A stretch of 64,000 nt of DNA from Trichobilharzia regenti (taxonomy: Eukaryota > Platyhelminthes > Trematoda > Strigeidida > Schistosomatidae). The stretch lies in assembly GCA_944472135.2 (NCBI GenBank), contig OX235267.1:22613452-22677451 (forward strand), written 5' to 3'. The position numbers were made by a program, and so were the translations under genes. Shown here one piece after another: positions 1 through 11,243 of this stretch. Within the stretch, counting starts at the first letter, position 1; the number at the start of each line of letters is the position of its first letter. Below the pieces are notes generated by a model. The model was not told the DNA's origin, ran no database searches, and saw nothing but the letters and a program-made list of their open reading frames with translations.

Positions 1-1410
1 CACGCACAGAACTGTCTGCCAGTGAACACCAATCCTCCAACGAATGCAGAAATCTTGAGTGTGATAAAGCTACTGAAGAATAAAAGATGCACTGGATGTA
101 GAATTTTTCCCCACCGGAACAAGCTGGATTCAGGAAAAATAAATAATGTCCTGATTAAATTGCGACTCGACGCATCATTATTGAACAAAGCTAAGAATGG
201 AAGTCAAACATCTCTCAATCTCAACTTCATCAACTTTGAAAAGGCCTTCCAAAGCGTTGACCGAGAAGTAATATGGAAACTGCTTCAACACTACCGCGTG
301 CAATGCTCAAGTCTTTGTCGACCTCATTCAACAGCTCGCTAATACAACAATGGTGCGTGTCAGGTGATCCACAAAGGAAAACTCAGCGAAGCCTTTGAAG
401 TGAATACAGGAGTAAGACAAGGCTATCTGACTATTATCACCGATGATATTCTTAATTGCAGTAGACTGGATCATGCGTCAGACTGTGCACAGGGAGTGAG
501 AAGGCAGGTATGCATTGCAATGATCGATAAGAAGACTCTGGAAAATCTGGATTCCTCATGTGGATGATTTATGCTTAATGTCACATAAACTCGGAGAATT
601 TCAGGCGAAAGTCAACAATCTGACTAAAGTGGCTGGCAGACAGCGGAGACAGCACTCCAGGTGAACATATAGAAGACGCAGGTGATGAAGATAATCAACC
701 AAAGAACAGCAACAACAACAACAACCAGCGCCAATCACCATCATCAGGAGAGATTTGACAGAGGCTACTTCCTTTAGTTAGCCAACTAGGAAGCACAGTT
801 TCAACCGTAGGTGGAACGGATGAAGATGTCAGCCAGCCAGCCAGAATCGGAAAGGCATGCAAGACACGCCTTCATCACTCTGAAATCAGTCTCGAAATCT
901 TCTGCCTCACGAAGCCAGCATGTGGGAGAACATTCGGATTCTATTCAACAACACTGTGAAGTCAGTCAATTCTTCTATACGGGTCAGAAACTTGCACTGT
1001 GTGTCAAGAAAGGGGTTTTCAATAGGCTAGTGCAGAGTCTTATCAACAGTTCTTTTCACTGGCTTCATAATGAAGATCGAATGGCAGGCTAGAAAGAAAT
1101 GGTGGAAAAATCCACTAAGAAACTATCGTTCAACAAATATATCGGATAAAATGGAGACGCATGGAGCATACATTGATGAGGTCATCGAATGACATTACGC
1201 GCCAGGCCATCGCTCAAGTGGAACCCGAATGGGAAGCGAAAAGTGGGTCGTCAGTGCGAGAATGAAATGGAGGACATCGTTTGGGAAGGTACAGAGAGGT
1301 TATGGTCAATCGTCGACCAAGCTAAAGAGGGCAGCAGAGAGTAGGACAAAGTGGAGTTGTATTGTTTAAGCCTCACCCTCCCAACAGAACTCAAAGGAAT
1401 AATAATAAAA
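1..1410 (+). pseudogene. Decayed RTE-clade LINE fragment (RT C-terminal parts)
   Basis: Several frames match the better-preserved RTE element at 34236-37757. PVNTNPPTNAEIL at the start corresponds to the PVNTDPPTKSEVL region. FEKAFQSVDREVIWKLL (near 235-285) is the RT segment around motif A, followed by VNTGVRQGY (motif B region). The end near 1240-1370 matches the last codons of that element. There are internal deletions, frameshifts and stops, and a short AAT-rich tail at 1397-1410. The element enters from outside the window. Confidence 0.8.
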
Positions 1411-1572
1411 ATACAACCTAAAGTATACGATAATATCAATGAAAACTGTTATTCGATTCACGTAAAGATCGTCATTACAAATGAAATTTCCAAACCCACT
1501 CTTTAACATTATACTATTTTAACTAATAGATTTAGATATGATAGAGAAGATTTGTAGCTCAGGTGGATGATT

Positions 1573-1931
1573 TTGATGTGGTTTTGTTCTCTGAGCTGGA
1601 TGTTTAGTTTGCGAAGCTTTCATCACCTTACTGGGTGACATCTTCAGCGCATACTTCAATTTGAAGTGAGCTTTTAGATTTCTCCACGAGTTTATTAATC
1701 ATCTCTCCTGGTGACCTTGGACGTGATTGGTTGATTGTGTGTTTTCACACCTTCTAGGTTACTTGCATTCGAACAGGTTGTTTCTTTGACTTGAACTTTG
1801 AACCTTTGTGTATGAAGTTTCTTCCTTATTGGTTGATAACTTTTGTCTATCTCGATGTGTCTATTGATTGATGATTCACTGGAATGCCAAGCTTCTAAAA
1901 ATTCTCTAGCATTCTTGTTATTTCCTTTGTC
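1573..1931 (-). mobile_element. Penelope-like element 3' end, left arm of a palindrome
   Basis: This 359-bp arm is the reverse complement of 1974-2332, with a 42-bp spacer. It encodes, on the minus strand, NAREFLEAWHSSESSINRHI and SYQPIRK, a pattern I recognise from C-termini of GIY-YIG-bearing Penelope-like proteins. A hammerhead-like motif lies at 1615-1675 (minus). Family assignment is by recognition only. Confidence 0.6.
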
Positions 1932-1973
1932 AACTACGGACATCAATTCGACTGGGACAACGTTCAAATATTA

Positions 1974-2332
1974 GACAAAGGAAATAACAAGAATGCTAGA
2001 GAATTTTTAGAAGCTTGGCATTCCAGTGAATCATCAATCAATAGACACATCGAGATAGACAAAAGTTATCAACCAATAAGGAAGAAACTTCATACACAAA
2101 GGTTCAAAGTTCAAGTCAAAGAAACAACCTGTTCGAATGCAAGTAACCTAGAAGGTGTGAAAACACACAATCAACCAATCACGTCCAAGGTCACCAGGAG
2201 AGATGATTAATAAACTCGTGGAGAAATCTAAAAGCTCACTTCAAATTGAAGTATGCGCTGAAGATGTCACCCAGTAAGGTGATGAAAGCTTCGCAAACTA
2301 AACATCCAGCTCAGAGAACAAAACCACATCAA
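1974..2332 (+). mobile_element. Penelope-like element 3' end, right arm of a palindrome
   Basis: Mirror image of 1573-1931 with the same coding remnant on the plus strand. The tail contains TGTCACCCAGTAAGGTGATGAAAG, cited here by its paired halves TCACC and GGTGA, within the hammerhead-like stretch at 2230-2290. Confidence 0.6.
2230..2290 (+). ncRNA. Hammerhead-ribozyme-like motif (type III order), with mirror copy at 1615-1675
   Basis: In order: stem III half AAGCU ending in a C-U-C cleavage triplet (C at 2237), a hairpin ACTTCAA/TTGAAGT, core CTGAAGA (fits CUGANGA), stem II TCACC/GGTGA with loop CAGTAA, GAAA, and stem III half GCTT. The five bases ATGCG between the stem I hairpin and the core are unpaired, so activity is doubtful. 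Hammerheads in Penelope-like elements are documented in the literature. Confidence 0.5.
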
Positions 2333-3262
2333 TAACTAATAGATAAACGAACTTTAAAGGTAATGCAGTCTGTGCATTAGTGTTTCACATAAAAATCTAC
2401 TGGATTGTATAATTCATATCATTTGATAATAGACCCTTTAGAAAATTTGGCTCACATCTTTCTGTATGAAACACTCTATTATAGTTTAACTGAATCTCAT
2501 GGTCGTGTTTTTTTTCATGTGCTTGTCTTAAATTCACCATTATTATCAGCCAGCAACTAATCCAATTTGAGAATATTCTGATCAGGTGACTCAACCCTCA
2601 AAAAAAAAGAAAGAGGGAGAGATGCAACCCCATTTTAAACCATTTTGATAATGAGTAAACTAAATTATCAAATGCTCTACATAACTAACAATCTTCTCTT
2701 CAACTTACTTTTGTTAACTTACTTTAGATAGATTTACATTCTATAAATGAATCATATAAACGAATGTATGGTGTTTCTCTGTCAAACGATATAAAACAAA
2801 AGTTCACCGATCAATACGGAGAAGCATTGCAATCAATTTTAATGAAACGTGAAATATCAAATATTTTTCAACATTCAATAGAAATACTTATTTAACTTTG
2901 AAGATAATTTGGATCCTTTAAATCTTTTGCAAATTTTAGCGGTCAAATTCAAAACATTAACATATTCACTTTGCTTAATATTATTATCTTGACGTTTATT
3001 GTGATTGTTTCTTGTCTTCAAACGACTGTCATCAGATGTTTATTTCATTACATAGGGATAATTCTTCGTTAAGGTAATCTTTTATTATTTGATTATGCCT
3101 AGATTCAATAAGAAATTTAATCATACATTAACAGGATCAGAAATATTCTACCCGTCTATTCTGCCGATAATTGTTCATTCAAATAACAGACCATAGAAAT
3201 GATACTTGATCATTATATTGTAATAAAAGTCATTCAAATTGCGAAATATATCGGTTAATTCA
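2333..3262. other. AT-rich stretch without recognisable genes
   Basis: No coding potential or clear repeat seen. Contains a short A-run near 2600 and only short random ORFs. Confidence 0.5.
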
Positions 3263-3263
3263 T

Positions 3264-3356
3264 AGGGAAAAACACAGTTATTTTGTTCAGCGAAAAAATA
3301 TCTCTTTCAACGACTTCGTTTTCAAGCTGTACAGTTGTATTTAAATTACGGAAAAA
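3264..3356. repeat. Inverted flank (left) of the Penelope remnant
   Basis: Reverse complement of 4007-4094 with scattered changes. It includes the stretches AAAAACACAG, GTTCAGCGAA and TTTTCAAGCTGTACAG. Penelope-like elements commonly carry terminal repeats in inverted or direct order. Confidence 0.7.
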
Positions 3357-3362
3357 GGCATT

Positions 3363-3713
3363 ATGACCATCTCTATGCGCATATACTCATTCACAAGCTC
3401 GTGTGGAACTGATTACACTAGACGCTGTAAGCGGAATCCCCGTAAACGCGTAGCTGAACACTACCCGGTTTGGTTAATGAAAGGTGAGCGAAGGACGACA
3501 AAGTCTTCAATATGTGAACACCTTTTGGAGTCAGGTAAGCCCCTCACACATGATTTATCCTTTAAAGTTATCTACATGACCGAATTCAATCAATCCAAAA
3601 GCTTACGTTTTCTCCACTTATGCATAGCCAAAACTCTAGCTATAAATGGACAAAAACCTAAATTAAGTATTCAAAAACGTTTTGTCAAACTCCTTTCTTT
3701 ACCTTGGTGATAG
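3363..3713 (+). pseudogene. GIY-YIG endonuclease C-terminal remnant of a Penelope-like element
   Basis: The 115-aa frame reads IYSFTSSCGTDYTRRCKRN, then KRVAEHYPVWL, SSICEHLLESG, LRFLHLCIAKTLAI and KPKLSIQKRFVKLLSLPW. The order VYxFTCxCGxxYIGRxxR, AEH, HIxxxGH, EAxAIKrxKPxLxIQ, LPW is the C-terminal endonuclease of Penelope-like proteins, also seen intact at 31668-32120. The YIG triad is mutated to YTR, and the RT part is absent. Confidence 0.75.
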
Positions 3714-4006
3714 TAATGTTCTTTTATTTTATTCTATTTTACCGCTTGGATTCATTCCACTTCATTTTCGCCGTCTTTATTGTAATCTTTATGGTTATCA
3801 TCATCGTACTCTAAATATTTCAGACAACAACTCACGACCTGCAATTTTAAAATCTTTATGTCAATTCACTTATTTAATAATAATCTTTAAAAGTTTTGTA
3901 ATTCATCCACTTCAACTCTACAGCCTTAGTGCATCATTATAATTATCTTTATTCTTATCACATATATATTGACTGAGGAACTTCTAGTGCCACCTTATGC
4001 CTGTAT

Positions 4007-4094
4007 CCGTAATACAAATACGACTGTACAGCTTGAAAACGAAATCGTTAAAGACAGATATTTCTTCGCTGAACAGAAAACTGTGTTTTTCCTC
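4007..4094. repeat. Inverted flank (right) of the Penelope remnant
   Basis: Partner of 3264-3356. Contains CTGTACAGCTTGAAAACGAAATCG, quoted in halves as CTGTACAG and CGAAATCG, a possibly eroded hammerhead core (CUGAUGA reduced to CTTGA, then GAAA). Confidence 0.65.
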
Positions 4095-4535
4095 ATAAAA
4101 GTCATTGCTTGAAGACTAGTGATATTACCACGTTGTTCATAATTTCACAGGTGAAGCAGAATAAAAACCTGTAACCAAATGGTTGAAAGTCATGCGCCTA
4201 ATCCAGAGAGCTATATCTCAACCGAATCCATAACAAACGAAGCAAAACAACTACGGAAATGAAGTCAGAAATTTACTGTCAGACTATATTGATATCATTA
4301 AGGCTAATGAATTGTACTTGAAGCATCGTCATTATTTTATATAAAACTATTTGAAGTTTGTAGAATATTATTTCACTTCACATAACACAATAAAGTATTT
4401 TTGGAAGAATAATTTATTATTTAATCTAATTTGGATTTTTCCGATAACTGATTTGATCGAAGTGCTTGGCCTCTGTTAACATGTTATCTCCTTTTGAGGA
4501 TGTTTCGACGATGTCTGAGGATTTGACCTGAAATA

Positions 4536-4640
4536 AATTTGGTGGGTGATGACTAGCAGTGGAATCCAAGATGCTCATATCGTCATGTTCAGGACTCTTC
4601 AGCTCGAGGAGGTACCTGCATCCACCAGTAATAGAATGAT
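4536..4640 (-). repeat. Sm-alpha-like hammerhead SINE fragment (minus)
   Basis: The reverse complement contains GAGCTGAAGAGTCCTGAAC, then ATGACGATATG and TCTTGGATTCCACTGCTAG. This resembles the schistosome Sm-alpha satellite/SINE: core CUGANGA, GTC/GAC stem II, GAAA changed to GATA, and the conserved GGATTCCACTGCTA after the ribozyme. Degraded. Confidence 0.55.
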
Positions 4641-4771
4641 GTTCTCAAATGAGCTCCAACGCATTACCTACAGCTTCAAATCTCAAAAAGTTATCCACTA
4701 GGCCACTTAAGCCACATGGTGTCAGTTATCATTTGATTCAATTTCAACTTTCTCGTTGATTGATTGGACAG

Positions 4772-4900
4772 CATTGCTGAGTTCGAGTCCCAATGGGAAC
4801 ACTATCACTCAATGGGAAGGTATACATCCAGATAACGAGTCCCAAATAGAACGAGATGCACATCTTGGACCCGCTGCTGGTCACTATCCACCAAATCACT
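4772..4900 (+). repeat. Sm-alpha-like hammerhead SINE fragment (plus)
   Basis: A box-B-like GAGTTCGAGTCCC (4782-4794) is followed by GGTATACATCCAG, ACGAGTCCCAAATAGAACGAG and CATCTTGGACCCGCTGCTGG. The order follows the Sm-alpha repeat (pol III promoter, then hammerhead), but the CUGAUGA and GAAAC boxes are mutated, so it should be inactive. Confidence 0.6.
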
Positions 4901-4959
4901 TCAGAATAATCTATTGTTTATTGCCACATAAATGCACCCACATAAGTCCCTGAATTTAT

Positions 4960-5477
4960 TTTCACTTCTCCTTCTTTCCAATTTATAGTAAAAACACCAT
5001 AGACGCTATTCCTTTCAAATGCAGATTGTGTGGCCCATTGCCTTTAATGCTTGCCTTTCAGCCAGTGAATCCTTATTCGAATTACCCTTACTTATTTCAG
5101 CCTATGTGTGTCTGGGTAGTATCATAAAAACTCAAACAATAAGTGTTATTCAAAGTATGAGATATAAAAAATTCGAAGTCCCGATTAACTAACAACTTGC
5201 ATCTATAGTGAATTGAGTTTAACTCCAGAAATTTCACCTTCATTTTCTACTGAAGATGTAACTATAAGCTGGGAATGGCTTTGTGATAAAATGACATTCA
5301 TTTTTAGTCTGTGTTTATGTGCGAAAGAGCATAAATCTCATCGGTGCAGATAATGAATTGCGTTAGGCGACTAATTCCTTTCAAGTGTTGGGTTGTCGAG
5401 ATTTGATTGGTTTACACAGTGAGGACAAATACTCGCCAAAGACTATCGCTAGGGGTCGCGTTATATCGTAAATTGGC
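4960..5477. other. Stretch without recognisable features
   Basis: No coding potential, RNA gene or clear repeat identified. It ends at the outer edge of the Penelope palindrome. Confidence 0.4.
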
Positions 5478-7277
5478 ACTAGTTTTCAGTTTCCCATCTT
5501 CTTTCCTTTTTACGTTGCAATCTAACATTGGAAGTTCCCCTTCCTGACTCTCCAATTCATAAGTGAATTGAATTGCCTCTACCTTCGAGTTGATGTGCTC
5601 GAAAAATCTATCTATATCTTGTGTTCTAAGTACAGTGAATGTGTCATCTACATACCTCCACCATACTTTTGGGGTGGGGTGAACGTATCAATCGCTATCT
5701 TTTCCCACCTATCCATGAATATATCTGCTACAACCGGGGATATTGGTGATCCCATGGCAACTCCCTCAGTTTGTTTGTATATTTTCCCTTGGAATTTAAA
5801 TACTGTAGAAGTCAGGCAAAGCTGCACTCCCAGCATTATGTCCTCAAGTGGCACTTTTGTCCTAAGTTCGAGTTCTTGGTCAGAAATGAGTTCGTTTCTG
5901 ACCGCCTCTATAGCCATATTTATTGGTATACGTGTATATAAACTGACAATGTCAAAACTAACCATTTTTTCTTCATTATCTAATTTTAAATTATCTAATC
6001 TGTGTTTTAGTTCATAAGAATTAGTTAGTCTAGATTTCGAGTGGATTTTTAGGGGATTTAATACCATGGCTAAATATTTAGATAATTCATAGGTAGGTGA
6101 ATTTCTAAAATCAACTATAGGCCTAATAGGGTATCCTGACTTATGAATTTTAACAACACCATACATCCTACTGGGGTTTTTAGTTTTTGGCATTAAATTA
6201 AACCACTTAGACTCACCTAGAAACGGCTTCATTCGGCGTATAAGGTCCGCTGTGGATTTCTTAACTTTATTCATAACTGTGTCTATTGATTTATTAATTT
6301 CCTCATATAGTCCTGTTTGTATGTGAGTATTTACCTTGTCCAAATAGTCCGATTTGTCTAATACTACTGTTGCGTTTCCTTTGTCTGACTTTGTGATTAC
6401 TATATCCTTGTTATTCTTGAGGTGTTTCAGGGCTTCTGTCTCTTCTTTTGTCAGGTTAGGTTTTCCACATTTTTGTCGTTTTAATGTAAGTGCACATTGT
6501 GCACGTACTTCTTCAGCTGTTGTTTTGCCTATCTCACTTAGAGCTATTTCTATTTTAGGGATGCCAAAAACTAAAAACCCCAGTAGGATGTAAGGTGTTG
6601 TTAAAATTCATAAGTCAGGATACCCTATTAGGCCTATAGTTGATTTTAGAAATTCACCTACCTATGAATTATCTAAATATTTAGCCATGGTATTAAATCC
6701 CCTAAAAATCCACTCGAAATCTAGACTAACTAATTCTTATGAACTAAAACACAGATTAGATAATTTAAAATTAGATAATGAAGAAAAAATGGTTAGTTTT
6801 GACATTGTCAGTTTATATACACGTATACCAATAAATATGGCTATAGAGGCGGTCAGAAACGAACTCATTTCTGACCAAGAACTCGAACTTAGGACAAAAG
6901 TGCCACTTGAGGACATAATGCTGGGAGTGCAGCTTTGCCTGACTTCTACAGTATTTAAATTCCAAGGGAAAATATACAAACAAACTGAGGGAGTTGCCAT
7001 GGGATCACCAATATCCCCGGTTGTAGCAGATATATTCATGGATAGGTGGGAAAAGATAGCGATTGATACGTTCACCCCACCCCAAAAGTATGGTGGAGGT
7101 ATGTAGATGACACATTCACTGTACTTAGAACACAAGATATAGATAGATTTTTCGAGCACATCAACTCGAAGGTAGAGGCAATTCAATTCACTTATGAATT
7201 GGAGAGTCAGGAAGGGGAACTTCCAATGTTAGATTGCAACGTAAAAAGGAAAGAAGATGGGATACTAAACACTAGTG
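5478..7277. repeat. Palindromic Penelope pair: arms 5478-6193 and 6561-7277
   Basis: The two arms of about 716 bp are inverted and almost identical, separated by a 367-bp spacer that holds the RT N-terminal part. They share the same disabling frameshift before YVDD. The right arm has a private TAA (ATGTAAGG where the left reads TATGG). The right arm alone continues into the element's 3' end (to 7584). Confidence 0.9.
5646..6560 (-). pseudogene. Penelope-like reverse transcriptase, N-terminal two thirds (left arm side)
   Basis: The frame is open from 6560 down to the stop at 5648. It reads LKNNKDIVITKSDKGNATVV, then YGVVKIHKSGYPIRPIVDF, SFDIVSLYTRIPI (motif A region) and YKQTEGVAMGSPISPVVADI (motif B). 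This is a Penelope-like RT. A frameshift just before the YVDD box ends the frame at KYGGGM. The element's 3' part is missing on this side. Confidence 0.85.
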
Positions 7278-7584
7278 TTTATAGAAAACCCACACATTCA
7301 AACAGATATTTGGATTTCCGATCATCCCATCCTATGTGAGTAAAAATAGGATTAGTGAAATGTTTAAATTATAGAGCACAAAAACTAAGTAGTACCAAGG
7401 AAAATCTAAGACAGGAAGTGATACACATAAAAGAAGCCTTGAAACTTAATAATTACCCGGATAAATTAGTCAAGAAATATGTAGGGAAATGTAAAAATAA
7501 AATAAATAGTGATAGTAGAGATAGTGATAATAATAAATAATACTGTTTCACTGTGTGATATATCTAATAAACAAACTAATATGG
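6561..7584 (+). pseudogene. Penelope-like RT, right arm plus 3' remainder
   Basis: Plus-strand copy of the RT from MPKTKNPSRM onward, with motifs SFDIVSLYTRIP and TEGVAMGSPISP. The catalytic YVDD lies at 7100-7111 in a shifted frame, followed by DRFFEHINSKVEAIQFTYEL and a 7355-7540 frame (STKENLRQEVIHIKEALKL). The endonuclease is missing. The 3' end AAACAAACTAATATGGAAT (to 7584) is shared with the copy ending at 14293. Confidence 0.85.
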
Positions 7585-7724
7585 AATTTCCCCAGTGGAA
7601 CATAGGGCTTCGAGCTAGTGGTTTGAAGTTTCTATGGCAGTGTTTATTTCACAGGATGGGGTTGCTAGCCTCATGCCTAACCTTTCCTCTTTATCAGTAT
7701 TATTTCTGATTTAGCGGGGTAAAG

Positions 7725-7802
7725 GAGTGCATCAACCGGGGATCGAACCCCGGACCACGTGCATGGTTGGCGAGCATCCTAACCGCTATGCCACCGACGT
7801 AC
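7725..7802 (-). repeat. tRNA-derived SINE head
   Basis: The reverse complement contains GGTGGCATAGCGGTTAGG (A box) and GGGGTTCGATCCCCGG (B box/T arm), closely matching the head at 16806-16885. Two copies with the same ATGCAC insert argue for a dispersed SINE rather than a functional tRNA gene. Confidence 0.65.
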
Positions 7803-8530
7803 TGTGAATTACACCACAGAAATTACTGTCGATGGTACGCTTTCTAAATGAACTCTGACCAACACATGCAAAAGTGCTAAACTTAGTGACAAACAGTACT
7901 TCTCTTACTCTTAAAATGGAATAATATCCTTAACCAATCACCTGATTATCACATAGACTATGTCATTATGAACCATATCACTGTACTGGAAACTATATCT
8001 AACCCAGTCACATTAATAAAATATACTTCATTGCGTACAGGTAATCTCAATGGCAATAGCATTAGTTAAAACGATTCCTGATGTTATGTATCATCACTAA
8101 GTATATTAAATTATACATTGTTCAATGATCATTTGATAATTACACACAGACGATTACTTATACGTGACACAGATAATCAATACCATTGAATGCAAAAGCA
8201 TACATGGTCTTCAAAACTTTACGAGGTCAAATTCCAAAGTTAAATGAATAAAATGAGGGCGGAGATCGATCACAAACTATTCTATTGAAGGCTTATTTGA
8301 TTACTTGATAGTACACATAAGAAATTACCCATTTTCTCGGGTTTTTTTCTAAACTAAACGACAACAAAACAACTGACCCTATTCAGGCAGTGAGCTGGGA
8401 TTCTATTGGAAAGCCGTGACCACTGGGGTGCAGCATGTCGAAGGTGAGGCAGTAACTCATAGAAGGAGTCATTGCGAAATGATCGAGCTATGTCATGAAT
8501 TGGCAGGAGCTAGAATGCATGATACATTGG
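7803..8530. other. AT-rich stretch without recognisable genes
   Basis: No supported feature. Lies between two tRNA-derived SINE heads. Confidence 0.4.
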
Positions 8531-8533
8531 ATT

Positions 8534-8700
8534 GGGTCCCAGTGGCTTAATGGTCTACGGGTTAGCCTTGTAACCAGGAGGTGCTGGGTTCGAGCCCCAG
8601 CGGGTGCGCACTGATAAAGAGGCCCAAGCTGGGACGAAACAACTGTCCATCACTCCCAGGTTTTCCAATGGTTCTCTAACCAATGTCAGCTCATGATGAT
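8534..8700 (+). repeat. tRNA-headed SINE with hammerhead-like core
   Basis: The head has A box TGGCTTAATGG (8543-8553) and a proper T arm, CTGGG TTCGAGC CCCAG. Directly after it, 8611-8640 reads CTGATAAAGAGGCCCAAGCT then GGGACGAAAC, i.e. a hammerhead core with stem II GGCCC/GGGAC and an intact GAAAC. CUGAUGA is changed to CTGATAA. The tail CCAGGTTTTCCAATGGTTCT is shared with copies at 12335 and 19919. Confidence 0.7.
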
Positions 8701-9980
8701 GTCATACTTGAAAACGAAAGTAGTATTCAAATACTACAATAATGAGCAATATCGCTGACTGTTTGACCACTGACTGACTAAATGGTTTCAACATACAACT
8801 TTGCAGAGATGTGCAGCAGCTCGAGTTGCTACACTTCATGTAGTACACAAAGCAAGAGAAGAAAGTAAAGAGAAATTCGAAAGAGAGATAATAAACAGAA
8901 ATGTGAGAAAAAACAATAACAATACGGAAAACCAATAGAATTTTATTGTATATGAACAATCACAAAGAGTGAGTGTATTTGCGCTAGCCATTGAGAACGA
9001 CTTTCAGCCATATCACGAATTGTCCCCAGTCATTGGTTCTTATTATCCCGACGACCTCAACTAATCAGAAGGTCTACATCTCCGTACGTGGCTTAAACTA
9101 ACTGTTGTGGATTTCATTGACTGATGCTCAGCTTAAGTTTGACTACCACTACCTCTTTTCCAACCTGATCCTATGTCAGCTAATATTGCCCGTCAAGGAG
9201 GGCGAAGGCTAGGCATGAGTAACACAAGTTCTAACCATCTCAATCAGTGTAACTTCACAGTCTCGTCGAATGATTTCTCCCTCTTATTTAGCAGCCGACA
9301 CCTAACCTCAATACTGCTCACCACACTATACCATTTGACACGGGAGATAGAAGGCAGGCACCTATGATCAAAGACAGTTAGCTGGCTAGGCTTTTCATGT
9401 CTTCCACTTTCGATGGCCACGTCTCACAGCCATTTAGGATGACAGAGCGAACTGCCGGGCAGTAAGCATTTCTTTTGGTCAACAGCCGGATATCACGTCA
9501 ACGCCAGAGATAGCGTAAGTTGGCATATAGCCAAATGAACCTTTTGTTTAGGTGCTGAGATTTCTTCAGAGATCAACGCACTGGTGTCGGCTGATGCAAC
9601 TCACTACATAAGTGAAGCAGTCAACACGCCCTACCATTTCACTTCCTATCTTTAAGCTAGGAGTCAATGTAGCCTAAAGTAATGAACCAACGTAGAATAT
9701 AGAACAGAAGTGCATCCATTCAGCTCTCCACACTTCGTCAGGTACACAAAATAAGGAAAAGAAACAGAGTGATACTCATGCAGATAAACGTAGTTGCGAT
9801 CTGAAGGTATTTCTTTATTACTCCTTTGTCTCACACCTCTGCTCACTGTTTCTATTATGCTTTTCTTGTACTTTCTTCTCTTGCTTCGCGTGCTACACGG
9901 AATGTGGCGACTTGAACTTCCGCACATTTGTGCAAAGTTCTATGTCGAAAACAGACAGACAGACAGATCTGAAGGTATTT
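8700..9980 (-). repeat. Dispersed LINE-3'-end-like repeats
   Basis: The reverse complement of 8960-9000 reads SMASANTLTLCDC, similar in style to LINE C-termini. 8810-8900 and 9700-9790 resemble each other, and 9110-9340 resembles 17550-17770. No continuous frame. The assignment to a LINE is weak. Confidence 0.3.
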
Positions 9981-9984
9981 AGGA

Positions 9985-11243
9985 TTTGGAAATTTTTAAG
10001 TGATTATATCTGCATTATTATAAACGATTTAAAATCCTATTACAAAGGGCCTGCAAACAATAATTCTTAGCATGTCAATGAACGAAGTCAAGCAATCTAT
10101 ACCAGCATAATCGGCTCAGACTTACCAGTCAATGACCTCGGGAACTGATGTCACTGCTCATATCTGACCACTTCTAACACTTTTATAACTTAACCCTACT
10201 TCAGCGAACAATGCTCGCAGAAGAAATTGTTGTCTCAACATATCTAACAGAGTGTCAATTCACGTGAATCTATTAGGATTCACAACTTCATCGATTGATT
10301 TATCCGACTTATCTAAAACTACGCTTAACCTCATCATTGCTTACCATTCGGCCTCGATGATCAAAAATCGCGAATTTATACACCTCTTATCCTTAAACCT
10401 GCTATATTTGTCGATAGTAAAAAAGGAAATAGAGAGCGAATTGCTGCATGATACACACATTATTTGGTGAATAACCAGTTATTATGTCGGAGCCAGAAAT
10501 GATACCATTTGATAAAGCCAAAGCGTCTTCTGAATCTGTAGTAAAATCTAGTCTGTAACCAGTTCTTTAGGAATGATTCAGTTACAAAACGAGTGAATTC
10601 AAAAGCAAAGTCGACCTGCTTGATCTAAGTCGACGATAATCATCCTTAGCAGTAGTAGAATAGTGTAAATGTCCAATTTGATCAGAGTCAGGTCAAGAAA
10701 TAATGGGTAACATTGCAGAAAACTTAACTTATTCTACTCAAGTTGATGAAATTCAGCAAACACAATGCACGAGAATAAATATAGCAAATCTAATGAAGAC
10801 CACAGTGGACGAAAATATAGGGAAGAGACAACAATAAGAAGACTGACTGTAAAAGACTTTCATAGAATTACATCAGATGTCCTTTAAATAAATCCTCTTT
10901 TTCAACATACTTTCCAAAGAACAAATATGTGTTTTGATAGAGTCTATGAAAATTATTGCCACTGAGGTCAGTCAATCAGTAAAAGTGGTAATTAAAGTGG
11001 AAAAGTTCTCCCCTTATTGCAGTTAACTCGAGCATAGTTTATCATAAGAACGAAAACAAGAAATCAAATGCTACGCAGCTATATGCATTAATTTACAGAA
11101 TAAATTCATCCCAGAAATATCAACAAGGAAATCCAACTAAAACAAACTTCCAGGCAATGAAAAGTGAAAATTATAAAAACCATTAATTGTGAATATCATT
11201 GCCTAAAGAAACTTATAGAAAATCACCAACTGTATTCACTTTT
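9985..11243. other. Stretch downstream of the serpin without recognisable genes
   Basis: No coding or repeat signal I can support. It lies 3' of the distal serpin exon and may include its transcript end. Confidence 0.4.

Noticed and set aside
5568..6017. 149-aa ORF on the plus strand, repeated at 6737-7186 on the minus strand
   Set aside because: Antisense shadow of the Penelope RT in both palindrome arms.
10252..10470. 72-aa ORF downstream of the serpin
   Set aside because: No motif, repeat match or coding signature.
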